Positions 61,044-64,000 of a stretch of DNA of 64,000 bases are shown one piece after another. A program made the translations under genes and the position numbers. The notes under the pieces are model-generated. The model was not told the DNA's origin, searched no databases, and saw only the letters and a program-made list of their open reading frames with translations. Within the stretch, counting starts at the first letter, position 1. Each line of letters starts with the position of its first letter. This DNA is from Longitalea arenae (lineage in GTDB: Bacteria > Bacteroidota > Bacteroidia > Chitinophagales > Chitinophagaceae), in NCBI RefSeq assembly GCF_016924755.1, contig NZ_JAFFJX010000014.1, positions 62,001 to 126,000 on the forward strand, given 5' to 3'.

Positions 61044-62510
61044 TTATGCGACTTTCTTATTTCGAACTGCAATATAGTATAAAGGCACTCCTATCAAAAC
61101 AATTGCCAGCCCGATACCCGCATATTGCGGTTTCATTCCGATAAGAAAAATGCAAAATGTCAATGCGAGAATAATATAAATAATGGGCAGCACCGGATAG
61201 CCAAATGCCTTATAGGGCCGCTCCGCATCGGGACGCTTTTTGCGTAAGATGAAAATGCCCAGAATCGTCAATGCATAGAACAGCACCACAACGAACGCGA
61301 TCATATCGAGTAGATCGCCATAACTGCCGCTCAAACACAGCAAACTTGCCATACCGCACTGTATCCACAGGGCAAAGGCAGGCACTGCATTTTTATTTAA
61401 TACCCCGGTTTGTTTAAAGAAGAGGCCATCCTTGGCCATGGTGTAATATACACGGGCGCCCGCCAGGATCAACCCGTTGTTACAACCAAAAGTCGAGATC
61501 ATGATCATTACCGCAATTACATAGGCACCTACATTACCAAAGATGGAGGTGGCCGCTGCAACTGCTACACGCTCCCCTTCCGGATACGCTATATGTTCCA
61601 GGGGCAGAACATTGAGATACATCAGGTTGGCCGTTACGTAAATGATGGTAACCACCAGGGTACCCAGGAAAAGGCTTAACCCGATATTTCTTTTCGGATT
61701 CTTTATTTCACCGGCGATAAAGGTCACATTGTTCCAGCTGTCGCTGCTGAAGATAGAGCCTACCATTGCAGCCGCTATGGCGCCAATGAGCGCCGTACCG
61801 CCGATGGGTAGCCATTCGCCCCCTTTAATGAAATTGCCCTGCGCGTCCTGCTGCAGGTGGGTAGCATTCATGCCCGTTTGCCAGTTCTCGGCCCAAAAGC
61901 TCTCTTTCACCAGTAAGAAACCCAAAATGATCAAACCGAACAACGACAGCAGCTTTACCGTCGTAAAGGAGGTTTGAATGATCTTTCCGCCCTTAATGCC
62001 TTTTGTATTGGTATATGTAAGAAATACGATCAATGCAATGGCCAGCAACTGGGCAGCGCTGATAGAAAAGGAATACTCCATAACGCCCTGCGCATTCAGG
62101 CCTTTTTCTATACCCCATAATTTATGGCTTTCGCTGAACCAGGGGATCAGGTAAGCCGTATAACGACTGAAAGCAACAGCTACTGCAGCGATCGTGGCGG
62201 TTTGTATCACCGAAAAAAAGCTCCAGCCATACAGAAAGCCGGCTAAAGGATTAAATGCTTCTTTGAGATATACGTATTGCCCGCCCGCTTTCGGATACAT
62301 ACCACTCAACTCCCCATAACTTACAGCAGCCGTGATGGTCATAAAACCGGTGATCAGCCATACAGCGATCATCCATCCGGCACTTCCTACATTACGGGTA
62401 ATATCGGAGCTAACGATAAATATACCCGAACCGATCATTGAACCGGCTACCACCATGGTAGCATCCAATAAACTTAGCGATGGTTTAAATGATGAAGCGT
62501 GTTCTGCCAT
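61044..62510 (-). CDS. APC-family amino acid permease
   Basis: 488 residues, about 12 membrane helices. Hallmarks of the amino acid/polyamine/organocation family: DATMVVAGSMIGSGIFIV in helix 1, YVYLKEAFNPLAGFLYGW, and SFGCNNGLILAGARVYYTMAKDG-like sequence (ISTFGCNNGLILAGARVYY) in helix 8. It resembles LAT-type exchangers or serine/threonine permeases. Single gene, minus strand, about 100 bases before the heptose kinase start. The substrate is unknown. Confidence 0.9.
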   Translation of the reverse strand: MAEHASSFKPSLSLLDATMVVAGSMIGSGIFIVSSDITRNVGSAGWMIAVWLITGFMTITAAVSYGELSGMYPKAGGQYVYLKEAFNPLAGFLYGWSFFSVIQTATIAAVAVAFSRYTAYLIPWFSESHKLWGIEKGLNAQGVMEYSFSISAAQLLAIALIVFLTYTNTKGIKGGKIIQTSFTTVKLLSLFGLIILGFLLVKESFWAENWQTGMNATHLQQDAQGNFIKGGEWLPIGGTALIGAIAAAMVGSIFSSDSWNNVTFIAGEIKNPKRNIGLSLFLGTLVVTIIYVTANLMYLNVLPLEHIAYPEGERVAVAAATSIFGNVGAYVIAVMIMISTFGCNNGLILAGARVYYTMAKDGLFFKQTGVLNKNAVPAFALWIQCGMASLLCLSGSYGDLLDMIAFVVVLFYALTILGIFILRKKRPDAERPYKAFGYPVLPIIYIILALTFCIFLIGMKPQYAGIGLAIVLIGVPLYYIAVRNKKVA

Positions 62511-62725
62511 ATTGGTTATATAAGGGTAAGAAAATCAGGTTTTAACACAAGATAAGGAAACTAACCCGAATCCCGGTTATCCCAAATTTCCACAGGTTTT
62601 CCAATTTTAGCAGGGACGCCGGCACGCTCAAAGCTGAAGGCGGAAGCTAGCAGGCAAAAAGGATTACGCCTAATGATGAAGGCTGAGGGAGAAGGCGGAA
62701 GACCGAAAGCCTTAGGCTGAAAGCA

Positions 62726-62771
62726 AAAGTCCGGAAGAAACATATTTGTCAATATGCCGCTTCCGGACTTT
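62726..62771 (-). terminator. Terminator after the OmpH-like gene
   Basis: AAAGTCCGGAAG (62726-62737) and CTTCCGGACTTT (62760-62771) form a perfect 12-bp stem. The loop itself folds, CATATT (62741-62746) with AATATG (62751-62756). The minus strand continues with TTTTGCTTT. It is about 145 bases after the stop of the OmpH-like gene, with the octamer array between. Confidence 0.7.
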
Positions 62772-62857
62772 CATATTAAAGTGTTCTTGTTTTATTACTT
62801 CTACTTCCTGGTTCTCTCTTTCATTATCAAAAACCTGTCCCGATTTTAGTAAGGCGA

Positions 62858-62913
62858 ATTATCACATTATCAAATTATCACATTATCAAATTATCACGTT
62901 ATCAAATTATCAC
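62858..62913. repeat. 8-bp tandem array (ATTATCAM units)
   Basis: Seven full units in a row: ATTATCAC and ATTATCAA alternate, with one GTTATCAA. This equals a 16-bp period of about 3.5 copies. The array directly touches the stop codon of the minus-strand OmpH-like gene (62915-62917); the partial unit ATTAT carries that stop. It gives a spurious plus-strand frame of HIIKLSHYQII type. Confidence 0.9.
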
Positions 62914-62914
62914 A

Positions 62915-63508
62915 TTATTTTTTCTTTTCCTTATACTGTGAGTTCAGCCCTGAGATCAGATCACCGGTAATGTTAAACGCAGAATCTTTATAATAAATAA
63001 TAAAACCCGGTTCGTAAGAAAGTATGTAAGAATACTTCTTTGACTTGTTGTATTCTTTTAAGAACTCTTCTACCTGCTTACGCAGCTCAGTCATCCTGTC
63101 CACTTGCAGCTTTTGCATTTCCTGTTCCAGTTCTCCTTTACGTTGCTGGTATTGCTGTTGCAGCAAACCTACTTCACGCTGGGCCTGCTCCCCTTCTGAC
63201 TGGGTAATATTGTTGCCTTTTTCCTGCCACTTACGAATGGTGCGCTGGTACTTATTCGTTAAATCGTTCAATTCAGCATTCATGGCGTTCTCTTTCTTCT
63301 TGATATCGCCCGATACATCCTTGAAATACTCATAATGTTCCTGCAAAGAATCAATATCAAAATAAGCTATGGCGAAATTGGCAGGTGCATTTTTATCGGC
63401 AGGTGCCACTACTTTCTTTTTCGTTTCTGCTTTAGAGAATTGAAAATAAAACAGCACACCTATGAGAACAAGAGCGAGAATAGATAATATAGTAGAGATA
63501 TTTTTCAT
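62915..63508 (-). CDS. OmpH/Skp-family periplasmic chaperone-like protein
   Basis: 197 residues. One N-terminal hydrophobic helix (ILSILALVLIGVLFYF) that is either a signal peptide or a membrane anchor. Then AIAYFDIDSLQEHYEYF and a long charged coiled coil (about 70-150, with LLQQQYQQRKGELEQEMQKL), and a C-terminal strand segment (YSYILSYEPGFIIYY). It matches OmpH/Skp family proteins that carry unfolded outer-membrane proteins through the periplasm. It lies 134 bases downstream of rpoC on the same strand, past the rpoC terminator. Confidence 0.88.
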   Translation of the reverse strand: MKNISTILSILALVLIGVLFYFQFSKAETKKKVVAPADKNAPANFAIAYFDIDSLQEHYEYFKDVSGDIKKKENAMNAELNDLTNKYQRTIRKWQEKGNNITQSEGEQAQREVGLLQQQYQQRKGELEQEMQKLQVDRMTELRKQVEEFLKEYNKSKKYSYILSYEPGFIIYYKDSAFNITGDLISGLNSQYKEKKK

Positions 63509-63582
63509 GAACGCCTTTTTTGCAATATAGAATGTCTGACTAAAACAAAATTGTTAAAACTTTTAACAGAACAATAGCCTTA

Positions 63583-63616
63583 TAAAAAAAGTAGGAAGGG
63601 GTTAGCTTCCTACTTT
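63583..63616 (-). terminator. Terminator of rpoC
   Basis: AAAGTAGGAAG (63588-63598) and CTTCCTACTTT (63606-63616) form a perfect 11-bp stem with a 7-base loop. On the minus strand a T run follows (complement of 63584-63590). It is 27 bases after the rpoC stop. Confidence 0.88.
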
Positions 63617-63642
63617 ATATAAATTATCAAATTGCTGATCAA

Positions 63643-64000
<358 letters not shown>

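Larger units (their letters stand above)
62511..62914. other. Intergenic region with hairpin and tandem repeats
   Basis: Contains, from right to left, the 8-bp tandem array (62858-62913), a long hairpin (62726-62771) and an A/G-rich patch with the 11-mer GAAGGCGGAAG at 62636-62646 and 62691-62701. It should also contain the promoter of the amino acid permease gene near 62511-62600. No supported frame. Confidence 0.6.

Noticed and set aside
60957-61060. Minus-strand frame ending NGYGLFTSPDDTNACGEAMAEWLQ-like between the permease and heptose kinase genes
   Set aside because: It reads like coding sequence but overlaps the end of the permease gene and has no ATG start; I cannot tie it to a family.
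62746-62970. Plus-strand frame with HIIKLSHYQIITL-type sequence
   Set aside because: It is the 8-bp array translated and overlaps the OmpH-like gene antisense.

Overview
The window looks like a chromosomal segment from a member of the Bacteroidota, most likely Chitinophagaceae (Niastella/Chitinophaga-like). The evidence is a SusC/SusD outer-membrane pair, a type IX secretion (T9SS) C-terminal sorting domain, A/T-rich leaders mostly without Shine-Dalgarno sites, Bacteroidota-type promoter remnants, and the forms of RpoC, AccA, DapA and HldE-like kinase. There are no rRNA or tRNA genes, no CRISPR array, and no intact insertion sequence or prophage that I can recognise.

Layout. 1-8.8 kb: tail of an ABC permease, a two-domain CelD-like acetyltransferase, a lipoprotein PQQ-type sugar dehydrogenase, a three-PAS histidine kinase, a GreA/Rnk-like factor and small membrane or unknown proteins. 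8.8-15.4 kb: an unusual ChrB-domain/AraC fusion regulator and a SusC/SusD pair ending in a clear terminator. 15.4-23.8 kb: an accessory redox island with two SDR genes carrying nearly identical leaders, an AraC regulator, a three-subunit molybdenum aldehyde oxidoreductase (PaoABC type), another SDR, a decayed zinc alcohol dehydrogenase and an NTF2-like protein. 23.9-29.3 kb: a GH28 enzyme, a DsbD system split into two genes, a PLP cysteine synthase and a divergent Lrp regulator. 29.4-35.9 kb: two cation/proton antiporters (CPA2 and CPA1), a TerC protein and small membrane proteins, one of them a 56-residue protein that is easy to miss. 35.7-41.8 kb: KTSC protein, LigD-like LIG-POL ligase, GH2 glycosidase. 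41.8-49.1 kb: a treZ-treY-glgX operon for trehalose synthesis from glycogen, followed by a CinA-like protein. 49.2-54.5 kb: an alcohol dehydrogenase/SDR pair, a T9SS-secreted HExxH protein and Hsp20. 55.3-64 kb: housekeeping genes (accA, dapA, rnz, fructosamine kinase, heptose kinase, amino acid permease, OmpH/Skp-like protein, rpoC tail).

How the genes fit together. The treZ-treY-glgX genes debranch glycogen, convert the chain end to trehalose and release it. The split DsbD can feed electrons to the periplasm and lies directly downstream of a cysteine synthase gene. The redox island probably handles reactive carbonyls, with the AraC protein as the candidate regulator of the duplicated 79-bp leader.

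The observations I would follow first are: (i) the duplicated 79-bp leader, far better conserved than the genes it precedes; (ii) the alcohol dehydrogenase remnant beside its second copy; (iii) the ChrB-AraC fusion; and (iv) two different short tandem arrays (7-bp and 8-bp units), each of which supplies or touches the stop codon of the adjacent minus-strand gene. I did not find a clearly new multi-gene defence or biosynthetic system.
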